A DNA stretch of 64,000 bases from Campylobacter sp. RM16192 (GTDB lineage Bacteria > Campylobacterota > Campylobacteria > Campylobacterales > Campylobacteraceae). The position numbers were made by a program, and so were the translations under genes. Shown here piece by piece: positions 30,309 to 40,294 of this stretch. Numbering within the stretch: the first letter of the stretch is position 1; the number at the start of each line of letters is the position of its first letter. The DNA lies in assembly GCF_004803855.2 (NCBI RefSeq), contig NZ_CP012552.1, forward strand, positions 1,178,001 to 1,242,000, in the 5' to 3' direction. The notes beneath the pieces were generated by a model. That model was not told where the DNA came from. It ran no database searches and saw only the letters and a list, made by a program, of their open reading frames with translations.

Positions 30309-32195
30309 ATGGGAAAAGTTATAGGAATCGACCTTGGTACAACAAACTCTTGTGTGAGTGTTTATGAGCGCGGAGAGAGTAAGGTAATACAAAACAAAGA
30401 GGGTAAAAACACAACTCCTTCGGTTGTGGCTTTTACAGATAAAGGTGAAGTTTTAGTAGGTGATAGTGCTAAGCGCCAAGCGGTTACAAACCCTGAGAAA
30501 ACAATTTATTCTATAAAAAGAATAATGGGTTTAATGAGTAATGAAGAGGCGGCTAAAGAAGCTAAAACAAGGCTTCCTTATCATGTAGTTGATAGAAATG
30601 GCGCTTGCGCTATTGAAATAGCCGGCAAGGTATATACTCCTCAAGAAATTTCGGCTAAAGTTTTGATGAAATTAAAAGAGGATGCCGAAGCTTACCTTGG
30701 CGAAAAGGTTATAGATGCGGTTATTACAGTGCCTGCGTACTTTAACGATAGCCAAAGAAAGGCTACCAAAGAGGCTGGAACCATAGCCGGTTTAAACGTG
30801 CTACGTATCATAAACGAGCCGACAGCGGCTGCACTTGCTTACGGTCTTGATAAAAAAGAAGCAGAAAAGATAGTAGTATATGACCTTGGTGGTGGTACTT
30901 TTGACGTAACCGTTCTTGAAACTGGAGATAACGTAGTAGAGGTTCTTTCAACAGGTGGTAACGCGTTTTTAGGTGGTGATGACTTTGATAACCGCTTGAT
31001 AGACTGGCTCGCAAATGAATTTAAAAACGAGCAAGGAATAGACCTTAAAAAAGACGTTATGGCGCTTCAAAGACTAAAAGAGGCTGCAGAAAATGCTAAA
31101 AAAGAGCTAAGCTCTGCTCAAGAGACAGAGATAAATTTACCATTTATTACAGCTGATGCAAGCGGTCCAAAACACCTTGTTAAAAAGCTAACTCGTGCAA
31201 AATTTGAGTCTATGATAGAAGATTTGGTAGGAGAGACCATATCTAAGATAAACGAGGTTGTAAAAGAGGCAGGGCTAGACAAATCTGAAGTAAAAGAGAT
31301 AGTAATGGTGGGTGGATCTACTCGTGTGCCACTTGTCCAAGAAGAGGTAAAAAAGGCTTTCGGAAAAGAGCTAAACAAGAGCGTAAATCCTGACGAAGTC
31401 GTTGCTATCGGTGCTGCAATACAAGGTGCGGTTATAAAAGGTGACGTAAAAGACGTATTGCTTCTTGATGTTACTCCGCTTAGCCTTGGTATCGAAACTC
31501 TTGGTGGCGTAATGACTAAGATAATAGAAAAAGGCACAACAATACCTGTTAAGAAAAATCAAGTATTCTCAACTGCGGAAGATAATCAAAGCGCGGTTAC
31601 CATACATGTATTGCAAGGTGAAAGAGACTTCGCTAGAGATAATAAATCCCTAGGCCAATTTAACCTAGAAGGTATCCCGCCTGCACCTCGCGGAGTACCA
31701 CAAATAGAGGTTGAGTTTGATATAGACGCGAACGGAATTTTAACTGTTTCCGCAAAAGATAAGGCTACAGGCAAGGCTCAAAATATCACTATCTCTGGCT
31801 CAAGCGGACTAAGCGATGACGAGATAAATAAGATGGTAAAAGATGCTGAGCTTCACAAAGAGGATGACAAAAAGCGCAAAGAGGCAGTAGAAGCTAGAAA
31901 TCAAGCAGACAGCTTGGCTCATCAAACAGAGAAGAGCCTAAGTGAGCTAGGAGACAAGATACCTGCCGACGATAAGGCTAATATCGAAAAAGCTCTAAAC
32001 GAGCTAAAAGAGACTTTAAAAGATGAGAGTGCTTCAAAAGAACAGATGGATGCAAAAGTAAAAGCTCTAAGCGAAGCAAGTCATAAGCTAGCAGAGGCTA
32101 TGTATAAAAAAGATGATAACGCTAATGCAAATGCTGATGCAGCTTCTAAAAATAAAAAGAAAGATGACGACGTAATAGACGCCGAAGTCGAATAA
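30309..32195 (+). CDS. dnaK: Chaperone DnaK (Hsp70)
   Basis: 628 residues, full length. [16 protein letters not shown] at the start, [15 protein letters not shown] near 196 and [19 protein letters not shown] near 335 are the Hsp70 signatures; the substrate domain and the C-terminal acidic tail [10 protein letters not shown] are present. Folding ATPase working with GrpE and a DnaJ encoded elsewhere. AAAGGAT precedes the ATG. Confidence 0.98.
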   Translation: MGKVIGIDLGTTNSCVSVYERGESKVIQNKEGKNTTPSVVAFTDKGEVLVGDSAKRQAVTNPEKTIYSIKRIMGLMSNEEAAKEAKTRLPYHVVDRNGACAIEIAGKVYTPQEISAKVLMKLKEDAEAYLGEKVIDAVITVPAYFNDSQRKATKEAGTIAGLNVLRIINEPTAAALAYGLDKKEAEKIVVYDLGGGTFDVTVLETGDNVVEVLSTGGNAFLGGDDFDNRLIDWLANEFKNEQGIDLKKDVMALQRLKEAAENAKKELSSAQETEINLPFITADASGPKHLVKKLTRAKFESMIEDLVGETISKINEVVKEAGLDKSEVKEIVMVGGSTRVPLVQEEVKKAFGKELNKSVNPDEVVAIGAAIQGAVIKGDVKDVLLLDVTPLSLGIETLGGVMTKIIEKGTTIPVKKNQVFSTAEDNQSAVTIHVLQGERDFARDNKSLGQFNLEGIPPAPRGVPQIEVEFDIDANGILTVSAKDKATGKAQNITISGSSGLSDDEINKMVKDAELHKEDDKKRKEAVEARNQADSLAHQTEKSLSELGDKIPADDKANIEKALNELKETLKDESASKEQMDAKVKALSEASHKLAEAMYKKDDNANANADAASKNKKKDDDVIDAEVE

Positions 32196-32203
32196 ACTAC
32201 GAG

Positions 32204-32226
32204 GGGCTAATTGAGCCCCTTTTTTC
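32204..32226 (+). terminator. dnaK operon terminator
   Basis: GGGGCT (32204-32209), loop AATTG, AGCCCC (32215-32220), then TTTTT. Confidence 0.9.
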
Positions 32227-32256
32227 TCATAAATCAATAAATTAAAAATATTAAAT

Positions 32257-33009
32257 TTATCCAAGCAGTCTAGTGACTTGATTTTGTAAATTTACGTTGT
32301 TATGCGCTTGAGCCATAATGGACGCATTTAGTTTTAAATTATTGCTATTTAGATCAGTTATATTTTTAGCCATATCATTATTTAGCATATTATTTTCACT
32401 TGATTTAAGCGCTACGTTTTTAGTCAAACTAGAATTTATTCCCGAAATCATTGCATTTTGAGTCGATCCAATCTCCGCGCGTAGTGAATTTACATTGGAT
32501 ATAAATTTATGTATACTATCTTGATTAGCCACATCAATATCAGATGAGTTAATGGATGATAAATTTAGCCCTTGCATGCCGTTTCCGGTTAAGAAGTTCA
32601 TTTCACCGCCAAAGATATTCTTGCCGTTAAAGCTTGCTTGAGAAAGACTATCGTCCATAGATTTTACTAAAGCTGTAGCCTCACTTCTTATCATTCTTCT
32701 TTGGTCGCTATTTAAAGCGGCATTATTAAAAGACACGGATAGCTCGTTTATCCTATCGGCGCTCTTTGTGATATTTGCAAGAGTGCTATCCGCGATTTGA
32801 AGCATCGCTATAGCGTCATTTGCATTTGTAATACCCTGCTCTAGCACAGAGCTTTGAGCTTTTAAATTATCGGCTATTATTAGATTAGCACTATCAATAC
32901 CACTTATAGCGCGCTCGGCAGCTATATTCTTTAACGCTTTATCGCTACTATTTTTAGCCTGTTCGAGATAGTGATTGTTTAAATTTGCACTGTATCCTGC
33001 TAGTTTCAT
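32257..33009 (-). CDS. flaC: Secreted flagellin-like protein FlaC
   Basis: 250 residues. Flagellin-type N-terminus (YSANLNNHYLEQAKNSSDKAL, then AERAISGIDSANLIIADNLKAQSSVLEQGI) and C-terminus (LNASIMAQAHNNVNLQNQVTRLLG), with a short middle. In C. jejuni FlaC is exported by the flagellar apparatus but is not a filament subunit, and affects host cells. ATG 33009 follows AAAGGAATTTGAT. The upstream region has a TATAAT-like -10 and no clear sigma-28 box. Confidence 0.88.
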   Translation of the reverse strand: MKLAGYSANLNNHYLEQAKNSSDKALKNIAAERAISGIDSANLIIADNLKAQSSVLEQGITNANDAIAMLQIADSTLANITKSADRINELSVSFNNAALNSDQRRMIRSEATALVKSMDDSLSQASFNGKNIFGGEMNFLTGNGMQGLNLSSINSSDIDVANQDSIHKFISNVNSLRAEIGSTQNAMISGINSSLTKNVALKSSENNMLNNDMAKNITDLNSNNLKLNASIMAQAHNNVNLQNQVTRLLG

Positions 33010-33059
33010 ATCAAATTCCTTTAAATTTTGCACATTATACAAATTATCTTATAAATTTC

Positions 33060-34367
33060 TTATAAACAAGAACCTTTTATCTCATTATACCTTACTTCCA
33101 CAGAGCGCTTATGAGCTGTCAGTCCTTCTGCTTCCGCAAGCCTCATGCAGGCAAGCCCTAATTCGCTTATACCTTTAGTTCCAACAGAGATAATAGAAGT
33201 TTTTTTCATAAAATTTTCAACCCCAAGAGGAGAGTAAAATCTAGCACTTCCGCCTGTAGGAAGAGTATGGTTTGGTCCAGCCAGATAATCCCCCATAGCT
33301 TCAGGAGTAAAGTGCCCTAAAAATATAGCCCCTGCATGCTTAATATCATTCATAATCTCAAGAGCATTATTTGTAGCAATTTCCAAGTGCTCTACCGCAA
33401 GCTCATTCATAAGAGACACACACTCGTTCATATCTTTTGCTACTATTATTGCACTTTTATTTTTTATACTTGCCCCAGCTATTTCGCGCCTTTCAAGACT
33501 CTTTAATTCCTCATTTATATGCTCTTGAACCTTGGTTGCAAAAGCTTGATTTGGAGTGATTAAAAATGCACTGGCAAGCTCATCATGCTCGGCCTGAGAG
33601 AGCATGTCTATAGCTATATGGCGAGCATTTGCGCTCTCATCTGCTATTACGCCTATCTCGCTTGGCCCTGCTATCATGTCGATATTTACCTCTCCGTAAA
33701 CAAGCTTTTTAGCCGTTGCGACGTAGATATTTCCCGGCCCTGTTATCACGTCTACTTTTTTTATGCTCTTTGTGCCGTATGCCATCGCGGCGATCGCGCT
33801 TGCTCCGCCTACCTTAAAAGCCTCTTTTATACCGCATACGTGCATAGCTGCTAAAAGTAGCTTGTTTACTTTTCCTTCAACTGCAGGAGTACAAACAACT
33901 ATCTCTTTTACGCCGGCTACTATAGCAGGAATTGCGTTCATAAGAAGCGAGCTAGGATATGCTGCTTTGCCGCCAGGTATATAAAGTCCGGCTCTATCAA
34001 TAGGGGTGTATTTTGCACCAAGAAGCACATCGACACTATCTCTTTTGGTCCAAGTCTTAGGTATGCTTTTTTCATGATAAGCCTTAATGCGATCATAGGC
34101 TAAGTTTAGCGCCACTCTTAGCGAATCGTCAATATCATCATAAGCGTTTTGCATATCTATCGGATTTATTTTAAAGTTACTCTCGTCAGGATTCCAGCGA
34201 TCAAATTTAGAAATCTGCTCAAAAAGCTCCCTATCCCCTTCTTTTTTAACATCATTTAAAATTCCGGAAACCACCGGCATAACATGACTCATATCCATAT
34301 CAGACCTATTTACCAGCCTATCAAATTTCTCTCTAAAATCAGTATCTGTTGTAAGTAAAAATTTCAT
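33060..34367 (-). CDS. hisD: Histidinol dehydrogenase
   Basis: 435 residues. Last two steps of histidine synthesis, NAD- and zinc-dependent. GLYIPGGKAAYPSSLLMNAIPA (~128-149), IAGPSEIGVIAD (~236-247), DMLSQAEHDELASA (~255-268) and FTPEAMGDYLAGPNHTLPTGGSAR (~356-379) carry the zinc ligands and catalytic residues. Overlaps the preceding gene by ATGA. Confidence 0.97.
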   Translation of the reverse strand: MKFLLTTDTDFREKFDRLVNRSDMDMSHVMPVVSGILNDVKKEGDRELFEQISKFDRWNPDESNFKINPIDMQNAYDDIDDSLRVALNLAYDRIKAYHEKSIPKTWTKRDSVDVLLGAKYTPIDRAGLYIPGGKAAYPSSLLMNAIPAIVAGVKEIVVCTPAVEGKVNKLLLAAMHVCGIKEAFKVGGASAIAAMAYGTKSIKKVDVITGPGNIYVATAKKLVYGEVNIDMIAGPSEIGVIADESANARHIAIDMLSQAEHDELASAFLITPNQAFATKVQEHINEELKSLERREIAGASIKNKSAIIVAKDMNECVSLMNELAVEHLEIATNNALEIMNDIKHAGAIFLGHFTPEAMGDYLAGPNHTLPTGGSARFYSPLGVENFMKKTSIISVGTKGISELGLACMRLAEAEGLTAHKRSVEVRYNEIKGSCL

Positions 34368-35227
34368 CTCATCTCCCTCATTTTTATCTTTCTTTCGTAT
34401 CTTATTTTTTGACTAATATTACCTAAAATTCCACCTTGATGGATATATAAAATTTCATTTTTAAATCTATCCAAATTTGCAAAAAGTGTTAAAAGCCCTA
34501 CAGGATCATAGATTAGATCAAATTCTATGCCTGTTTCTTTTAAAATTTCTTGCCAAATTTCATAAAGCTCAAATTTTAAATCCCCATAGTGATATTTTTT
34601 AGGAGGATTTAAAATTTGAACCTTTGAATTAGGATCTAGAGCCAAAATCTCGCTTTTTAGGTATTTTGCGTCTCCTACACAAGGACAAGTAAATACATCA
34701 AATTTAGTATGTTTAGCTAAAAATGCTGCACTAGTTCCGGTGCCAGATGGCAAAAAAATATCAAAGGTTTTAGAGTGTTTATTGGCCAAAGACTCAATCT
34801 CTTTGGCTTGAGAGATAAAGCCCATTTCGGCCTCTTTTTGCCATACTCCTTCGTTTATAAGCAATGAATCTTCCTCGCTTGCTAGCTCTCTTGCTTTTTG
34901 CTCTCTATCTTTATCTATAAAAATTTGCATTCCGTTTTCAAGTGCAAATTTAAAATTGCCAATCGGATTATCGGCTAAATTTGAGTTTAAGCTTGAAACT
35001 ACATAATAAAACTCAAGCTCCTTTATTTTAGCAAATAAACTTATGCTATACATCGCATTTGATTGGCTAGAACCATAGCTCACGACTCTCTTGATGCCTC
35101 TTAAGTCGGCTTTTAAAAAATATTCAAGCTTTCTAGCCTTATTTCCATTAAATTCTCCGCCTATCAGATCATCGCGAAGCAGATAAAAATTAAGTCCCTT
35201 AAAGCTAATTTTGTGAATATTTTCTAT
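34364..35227 (-). CDS. PLP-dependent deaminase (ACC deaminase / D-cysteine desulfhydrase family), non-canonical start
   Basis: The first ordinary start codon is GTG 35083, but the same frame stays open upstream to a stop at 35,249-35,251 and encodes KIENIHKISFKGLNFYLLRD then GGEFNGNKARKLEYFLKA, which contains the PLP lysine (GNKARKLEY) essential to the family. That stretch has no ATG, GTG or TTG. GGAG at 35,238-35,235 is 7 nt before ATA 35227, the likely start; ATT 35218 is another option. The C-terminal part has LPSGTGTSAAFLA and IHQGGILGN as in relatives. It overlaps the OmpA-like gene's end, so translation may be coupled. Substrate unknown. Confidence 0.7.
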   Translation of the reverse strand: MENIHKISFKGLNFYLLRDDLIGGEFNGNKARKLEYFLKADLRGIKRVVSYGSSQSNAMYSISLFAKIKELEFYYVVSSLNSNLADNPIGNFKFALENGMQIFIDKDREQKARELASEEDSLLINEGVWQKEAEMGFISQAKEIESLANKHSKTFDIFLPSGTGTSAAFLAKHTKFDVFTCPCVGDAKYLKSEILALDPNSKVQILNPPKKYHYGDLKFELYEIWQEILKETGIEFDLIYDPVGLLTLFANLDRFKNEILYIHQGGILGNISQKIRYERKIKMREMR

Positions 35228-36272
35228 TTTGTTGCTCCAAAAACTTCTCTATCTCTTGCATAGCCTCTTTGTCCGAAAATGAAATTTTAATCTCAATTCT
35301 TTTTGAAGCTTCAGCATCTTCCACGCCATCTTTAATAACAAGATCGCTAAAGCTACGTCCGCTTGCCATTAGATACCCTTCAAGCCTCTTATCTTTATTC
35401 CAAGAATAGATAAACTGAAGCACCTCATAAGCTCTTTTTTGAGATAGATCAAGGTTATATAAATAGCTGCCTATAGAATTTGTATGTCCCTCTATAACGA
35501 TTTTATCTATATGTTTTAATATCTCTTCACTATTTAAAATAGCTTCAAAATAGTTCTGCAATATCTCTTTTAAATGTTCTTTAGAACTCTCTTTTAGTTT
35601 GTATGAGCCGGTATCAAAAAGTATAGAATCAGGAAGTGCGACTACACCGGATGTCGGATCTATATTTACCTTACTTCCAAGCTTATCTTTTAAATTTGAT
35701 ATTACATTTGAGCGAAGCAAGCTAATATTTTTTATCTTGTTTTTAGTATCGTTATAATCAGACTCCAAGGCAGAATATCTGGAATTTTCTAGTTTTAAAT
35801 TTGACAACAACTCATTTATCTGTATCTCTTTTTGATTTAGAATTTGCAAAGCTTTAGAAAGTTCAAGACTTAAATCTAAAATAGTCTTATTTGCATCATC
35901 AAGCCTATTTTCATAGGAAGAGGTTATACTTTCAAGTTTATCTTTTTGAGCCTTTGTGGCTTCTAGCTGCTCTTTTACTATCTGATTTATATCTACAAGT
36001 TCTCTATTTTCACTCTTTGCGGCATTTAAATTTATGAAAATCTCTTGTATTGTCTTCTCTTGTTTTTTAAGTTCGTTTTGAGATATTGTTATATTTCTCT
36101 CTTGCTCTTTTAAATTTGACTGAAGTTTTACTAGATCGCTTTGAGTTAAGACATATTTAACGACAACCGCACCGATTATGAGCATAAAGACAAACATAAG
36201 CCCAGCCATTAAATCGGCATAAGATACCCAAAAGGTCTGATCTCCGTTTTGTTCGCTATTTCTTATCTTCAT
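35205..36272 (-). CDS. MotB/OmpA-like stator or cell-envelope protein
   Basis: 355 residues. One membrane helix at ~17-42 preceded by WVSYADLMAGLM, with Asp at ~21 in the position of the proton-carrying Asp of MotB. A long periplasmic coiled coil (~45-190) leads to an OmpA/MotB peptidoglycan-binding domain (KIVIEGHTNSIGSYLYNLDLSQKRAYEVLQFI near 256-287, then ASKRIEIKI). Paired with a MotA/ExbB-like gene upstream with a 17-nt overlap. Not the flagellar MotB by length and context. I recall the same pair beside fba in C. jejuni (Cj0598-Cj0599). Confidence 0.8.
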   Translation of the reverse strand: MKIRNSEQNGDQTFWVSYADLMAGLMFVFMLIIGAVVVKYVLTQSDLVKLQSNLKEQERNITISQNELKKQEKTIQEIFINLNAAKSENRELVDINQIVKEQLEATKAQKDKLESITSSYENRLDDANKTILDLSLELSKALQILNQKEIQINELLSNLKLENSRYSALESDYNDTKNKIKNISLLRSNVISNLKDKLGSKVNIDPTSGVVALPDSILFDTGSYKLKESSKEHLKEILQNYFEAILNSEEILKHIDKIVIEGHTNSIGSYLYNLDLSQKRAYEVLQFIYSWNKDKRLEGYLMASGRSFSDLVIKDGVEDAEASKRIEIKISFSDKEAMQEIEKFLEQQNRKYSQN

Positions 36273-37581
36273 TTAACATGCTTGCTTTTTCTATTGTTTG
36301 CAAGATCTCACTTGCTTCTTTATCAAGCTCGTCAATATCCTGTTTTAGCTCGTTAATAAGATCTATATTGTCATCATAGGCTATATTTTCTTCGTTAAAA
36401 GCCTCTTTAAAAGCACTCATTCCTTCTATTAGGCTAGTCTTAAATCCATCCATAGCTTGTTTTTGTTTTTCTAATATCTGATCGCTAAAAGTATTAAGTG
36501 AGGTGTTAAAATTTTTAATATTATTTTCCAGATCTATCACGCTTTTTTCAAGCTTTAAAATACGCTCATTTCCTACATCATAAAGCTTATTATACTGCTC
36601 TGAAAATTTTATCTGCATATCTTTGATATTTATATTAAATTTGTTGATAACATTTAAAATTTCAGCATGAATTTTAACCAGATCTCTTTGATCTTTTGAT
36701 GATTTTAAAAGGGTAGTCATAGTCTGTTTTATATGTTCGCTACTTAGTTTTACGGCGTCTCCCTCTGTTTTTACAATATCGCTAAATACTTTAAATTTAT
36801 TATCTATAGTCTTATTAAGTTCTGCAAAAAATTCTTGATTGCTTACATGCTCAAATATCACACCTATCTTTTCAAAATGGCTTAAATTTTCTTGTAAAAA
36901 TCTCCTATCAATCTCCTCTTTGGTCCAAAAAAACGAGCTTGTAGAATTCTTTTGTCGCCTAACCAAAATTTCAAAACGACTCATTCCGTATTTTTCAAAA
37001 AAAATCCACCAAAGAGCTAAGAATATTCCGTAAATTGAGACATAAAATGCGGTAGCAACGCCACTTAAAAGCATTGAAATCTCTTTTTCAAGCCCAATAG
37101 TATTTGATGAGTTAAACTCAGGCATAGATAAAGCTATACTTATAAATGTTCCCAAAATTCCAAACATAGGAAAGATGCCAGCACCCACTGAAGCAAAATT
37201 TTCATTTCTTAAATTTCTAGTATAATACTCTACAAAATCATCGAAACTAGCGTTTGACTTCGTATCTTTTCCGATCACCAAGAGATGTTTGATAATATAC
37301 TCTTTTAAATTTCTCTTAAAATCAGCTCCACTTTGCTCAAAGTGACAATAGGCAAGCTCGGCGCTGTTTTTAGCAAAAATCAAAGCGATAAAAAGTATTA
37401 TACCCATCATTATGACAGTATGAAGACCCACTTTAAAATCTATAACTTTAAAATAACCAAGAAGAACAATAACATATATAGCAATCGGCAAAAATACTAT
37501 TTTTAAATATACCAGAGCCGACTTTCTATTCTGCGCTTCAGGCAGAGCAAGTTCGGCTAAGGTATCGTTTTTTAAACCCAT
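36256..37581 (-). CDS. MotA/TolQ/ExbB-like proton-channel protein with long coiled-coil tail
   Basis: 441 residues. Membrane segments at ~26-48, 55-72, 138-160 (GAGIFPMFGILGTFISIALS) and 175-195, the last pair carrying the MotA/TolQ channel signature GILGTFISI. After ~215 the protein is a long soluble coiled coil, giving a ZorA-like outline. AAGG lies 6 nt before ATG 37581 (TTG 37587 is the alternative). Together with the OmpA-like protein it should form a proton-driven 5:2 stator that acts on something other than the flagellar motor. Partner and function unknown. Confidence 0.78.
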   Translation of the reverse strand: MGLKNDTLAELALPEAQNRKSALVYLKIVFLPIAIYVIVLLGYFKVIDFKVGLHTVIMMGIILFIALIFAKNSAELAYCHFEQSGADFKRNLKEYIIKHLLVIGKDTKSNASFDDFVEYYTRNLRNENFASVGAGIFPMFGILGTFISIALSMPEFNSSNTIGLEKEISMLLSGVATAFYVSIYGIFLALWWIFFEKYGMSRFEILVRRQKNSTSSFFWTKEEIDRRFLQENLSHFEKIGVIFEHVSNQEFFAELNKTIDNKFKVFSDIVKTEGDAVKLSSEHIKQTMTTLLKSSKDQRDLVKIHAEILNVINKFNINIKDMQIKFSEQYNKLYDVGNERILKLEKSVIDLENNIKNFNTSLNTFSDQILEKQKQAMDGFKTSLIEGMSAFKEAFNEENIAYDDNIDLINELKQDIDELDKEASEILQTIEKASMLNEDKK

Positions 37582-37589
37582 ATACAACC

Positions 37590-38654
37590 TTAATTTCTAT
37601 TCAAGCAGTTTAAATCCTCAAATGCTGTAAGTAGGCGTTTTACCATAGACTCTTCTCCGCCTCTTAGCCATTTTCTAGGATCATAATATTTTTTATTAGG
37701 TTTATCATCACCTTCAGGATTTCCTATTTGGCCTTGCAAATAGGCTCTATTTTTTAGTTCATATTCCCTCACTCCGTCCCAAAACGCCCACTGAGTATCG
37801 GTATCTATGTTCATCTTAATTACACCGTAGCTAACGGCATCTTTAATATCTTTTAACTCACTTCCGCTTCCGCCATGGAATACAAAATTTACAGGCTTCT
37901 TGCAAGTTGTGTTAAATTTTTTACTCACAAATTCCTGAGAATTTTTTAAAATTTCAGGTCTTAACACTACATTTCCAGGTTTATAAACTCCGTGAACATT
38001 ACCAAAGCTGGCCGCAATGCTAAATTTATCGCTTATCTTGCCAAGTCTTTCGTAAGCAAGAGCCACATCTTCAGGTTGTGTGTATAAAAGAGCATTATCT
38101 ACACCCGTATTATCTACACCATCCTCTTCTCCGCCGGTTACTCCAAGCTCGATTTCTAGACTAATTCCTAGTTCGCTAAGCTCTTTTAAGTATTTTTCAG
38201 AAATTGAGATATTTTCTTCTAAACTCTCTTCGCTAAGATCAAGCATGTGAGAGCTAAAAAGTGGTTTGCCGTGAAATTTCTTATATTCACGGCTAAATTT
38301 AATAAGCTCATCTATCCATGGGAGCAATTTTTTTGCGGCATGATCAGTATGAATGATTACAGGTATACCGTAATGTTTAGCCAATAAATGCACATGTTGC
38401 GCTCCTGCAACCGCTCCAAGAACGGCTGCATTTTCACAGGCCTTACCAGCATAAAATCCGGCTCCACCGTTTGAAAACTGAATAATAACAGGTGATTTAG
38501 CTGTCTTTGCGGCTTCTAATACTGCATTTACCGAATTACTTCCTACAACATTTACCGCAGGGATCGCAAACCCTTCGCTTTTAGCATGTTCATAAAGTTT
38601 ACTAACATCATCTCCTACCAAAACTCCTGGCTTTACGATATCTAAAACACCCAT
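37590..38654 (-). CDS. fba: Fructose-bisphosphate aldolase, class II
   Basis: 354 residues. Zinc enzyme of glycolysis and gluconeogenesis. IIHTDHAAKKLLPW (~103-116) supplies catalytic Asp and zinc His; EIELGVTGGEEDGVDN (~168-183) and VFHGGSGSE (~256-264) are the other class II motifs. Campylobacter lacks the upper glycolytic phosphofructokinase, so it probably works in the gluconeogenic direction. Starts 3 nt before the MotA-like gene's end region on the same strand. Confidence 0.96.
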   Translation of the reverse strand: MGVLDIVKPGVLVGDDVSKLYEHAKSEGFAIPAVNVVGSNSVNAVLEAAKTAKSPVIIQFSNGGAGFYAGKACENAAVLGAVAGAQHVHLLAKHYGIPVIIHTDHAAKKLLPWIDELIKFSREYKKFHGKPLFSSHMLDLSEESLEENISISEKYLKELSELGISLEIELGVTGGEEDGVDNTGVDNALLYTQPEDVALAYERLGKISDKFSIAASFGNVHGVYKPGNVVLRPEILKNSQEFVSKKFNTTCKKPVNFVFHGGSGSELKDIKDAVSYGVIKMNIDTDTQWAFWDGVREYELKNRAYLQGQIGNPEGDDKPNKKYYDPRKWLRGGEESMVKRLLTAFEDLNCLNRN

Positions 38655-38671
38655 TTTGCACCTCTTTTTAA

Positions 38672-39487
38672 TTATTTATATTCAACTTTTGCTTTAGCGC
38701 GAAGATCATCGCCACGTTTTTTCATCTCGTCTCTAAATTTTTCCATTTTTAAATTACCCTCGATGTGGCCTTTAACCTCATTAAGAGTAGCTGTTCCTGC
38801 ATTTTTAGAGTCCTCTTTAAATATTACGTGATAACCAAACTGTGTTTGAACAGGTTTTGTTGTGATTTCACCTTTCTTAAGTGCAAAAGCAGCATCAGCA
38901 AATGGTTTTACCATTTGAGATTGTCCAAACCATCCAAGTTCTCCGCCATTTGCACCAGAACCAGGATCAATCGATTTAGCTTTAGCTATCTCTTCAAATT
39001 TTTTAACTAAAGCGTCTCCTTTTAGGCTTTTTAGCTGATTTATTATATCAACCGCATCTTTTTCAGCAGATACTAAAATATGTTTAGCTTTAGCTTGCGC
39101 AGGCTCTGCAAATTGATCTTTATTTTTATCATAAAAATCCTTCACATCTTTTTCGCTTACTTTAATATCGTTAAAAATTTTTCTCATCCAAACATCTAGC
39201 GCTACATTGTCTTTTAAAGTCTCTATAGCATTTTTATATTCGCTGTCTTTCTCTATACCACTTTTTTTAGCCTCTTTAATAAGAAGTTTTCTAGCTATAG
39301 TCTCGTCTATTACCTTCTTTTGAGTATCTTTAGGAAGTTGCTCAAGGGTTACTCCAGGCATAGCACCAAGTGTAAGTTGCACATCTTTATCTTCTATATT
39401 CATACCATCAACAGTTGCATAAACAGCTGCATTTAGGCTCATAGCAGCCGCTAAACTCAAAGCTCCAAACAAAACCTTATTCATCAT
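38672..39487 (-). CDS. peb4: PEB4/Cbf2 periplasmic chaperone and peptidyl-prolyl isomerase
   Basis: 271 residues. Signal peptide MMNKVLFGALSLAAAMSLNA; an N-terminal SurA-like chaperone region; PpiC parvulin domain at ~130-225 (AKHILVSAEKDAVDIINQLK, GGELGWFGQSQMVKPFADAAF, FGYHVIFKED). In C. jejuni PEB4 aids outer-membrane protein assembly and adhesion. M1 or M2 may be the start. The adjacent fba is the same neighbour as in C. jejuni. Confidence 0.93.
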   Translation of the reverse strand: MMNKVLFGALSLAAAMSLNAAVYATVDGMNIEDKDVQLTLGAMPGVTLEQLPKDTQKKVIDETIARKLLIKEAKKSGIEKDSEYKNAIETLKDNVALDVWMRKIFNDIKVSEKDVKDFYDKNKDQFAEPAQAKAKHILVSAEKDAVDIINQLKSLKGDALVKKFEEIAKAKSIDPGSGANGGELGWFGQSQMVKPFADAAFALKKGEITTKPVQTQFGYHVIFKEDSKNAGTATLNEVKGHIEGNLKMEKFRDEMKKRGDDLRAKAKVEYK

Positions 39488-39590
39488 GCGAATCCTTTTA
39501 AAAAAATTTACGCTCGATTATACCAAGAAAGTTGTTAAGAATAGGTTATAATTCATTGAAATTTTAAACTAAAAAGGCTGAGTTATATCC

Positions 39591-40223
39591 TTGAGAACGA
39601 AAAAAGACATACAAAATATAAAAAATCAATTTTTAGCAAATTTTGAAAATGCAAGAAGCGAACTTCAGTTTAGAAATCTATACGAACTATTAGTATGTGT
39701 AATGTTGTCTGCACAATGTACTGATAAAAGAGTCAATCTGATAACGCCTGAGCTTTTTAAAGCATATCCTGATATAAAATCAATGGCAAATGCAAATTTA
39801 GCTAGCATAAAGATGCTCATACAAAGCTGTAGTTTTTTTAATAATAAGGCTGAAAATTTGATCAAAATGGCAAAAAGCGTGATGGAAAATTTCGGAGGTG
39901 AGATTCCGCTAAATGAAAAAGACCTGGTAAGCCTTGCGGGAGTTGGACAAAAAACCGCACACGTCGTGCTAATAGAGCATAACGGTGAAAATTTAATGGC
40001 TGTAGATACGCATGTATTTAGAGTATCTCATAGACTAAATTTAAGCAATGCAAAGACCCCAGAAGGCGTAGAGATAGATCTAACCAAAGCATTTAAAACA
40101 GATCTGAATATACTTCATCAAGCTATGGTCTTATTTGGCAGATACACCTGCAAAGCGGTTAAACCAAAGTGCGAGGAGTGCTTTATGAGTGAGCTTTGCA
40201 AAAGCAAAGATAAGAGAATCTAA
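39591..40223 (+). CDS. nth: Endonuclease III
   Basis: 210 residues. Base-excision glycosylase/lyase for oxidised pyrimidines. Helix-hairpin-helix LAGVGQKTAHVVL with catalytic Lys (~119), AVDTHVFRVSHRL with catalytic Asp (~138), and the 4Fe-4S loop CKAVKPKCEECFMSELC (C-x6-C-x2-C-x5-C). The start is TTG 39591; the ribosome site is weak, and no internal start would keep the N-terminal helices. Confidence 0.95.
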   Translation: MRTKKDIQNIKNQFLANFENARSELQFRNLYELLVCVMLSAQCTDKRVNLITPELFKAYPDIKSMANANLASIKMLIQSCSFFNNKAENLIKMAKSVMENFGGEIPLNEKDLVSLAGVGQKTAHVVLIEHNGENLMAVDTHVFRVSHRLNLSNAKTPEGVEIDLTKAFKTDLNILHQAMVLFGRYTCKAVKPKCEECFMSELCKSKDKRI

Positions 40224-40233
40224 AATTTAAAGA

Positions 40234-40267
40234 GTGCAAATCAAGCCATACTGTGACTGATTTGCAC
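40234..40267. terminator. Bidirectional terminator between nth and pepD
   Basis: GTGCAAATCA (40234-40243) and TGATTTGCAC (40258-40267) pair perfectly; the flanks are A/T-rich (AAATTTAAAGA and TTAAAATTATT). Confidence 0.7.
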
Positions 40268-40294
40268 TTAAAATTATTAATCAATATGCAAAAT

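Noticed and set aside
35205-37581. Zorya anti-phage system
   Set aside because: Only the ZorA/ZorB-like outline is present; no helicase or nuclease partner is nearby and the flanking genes are ordinary core genes.
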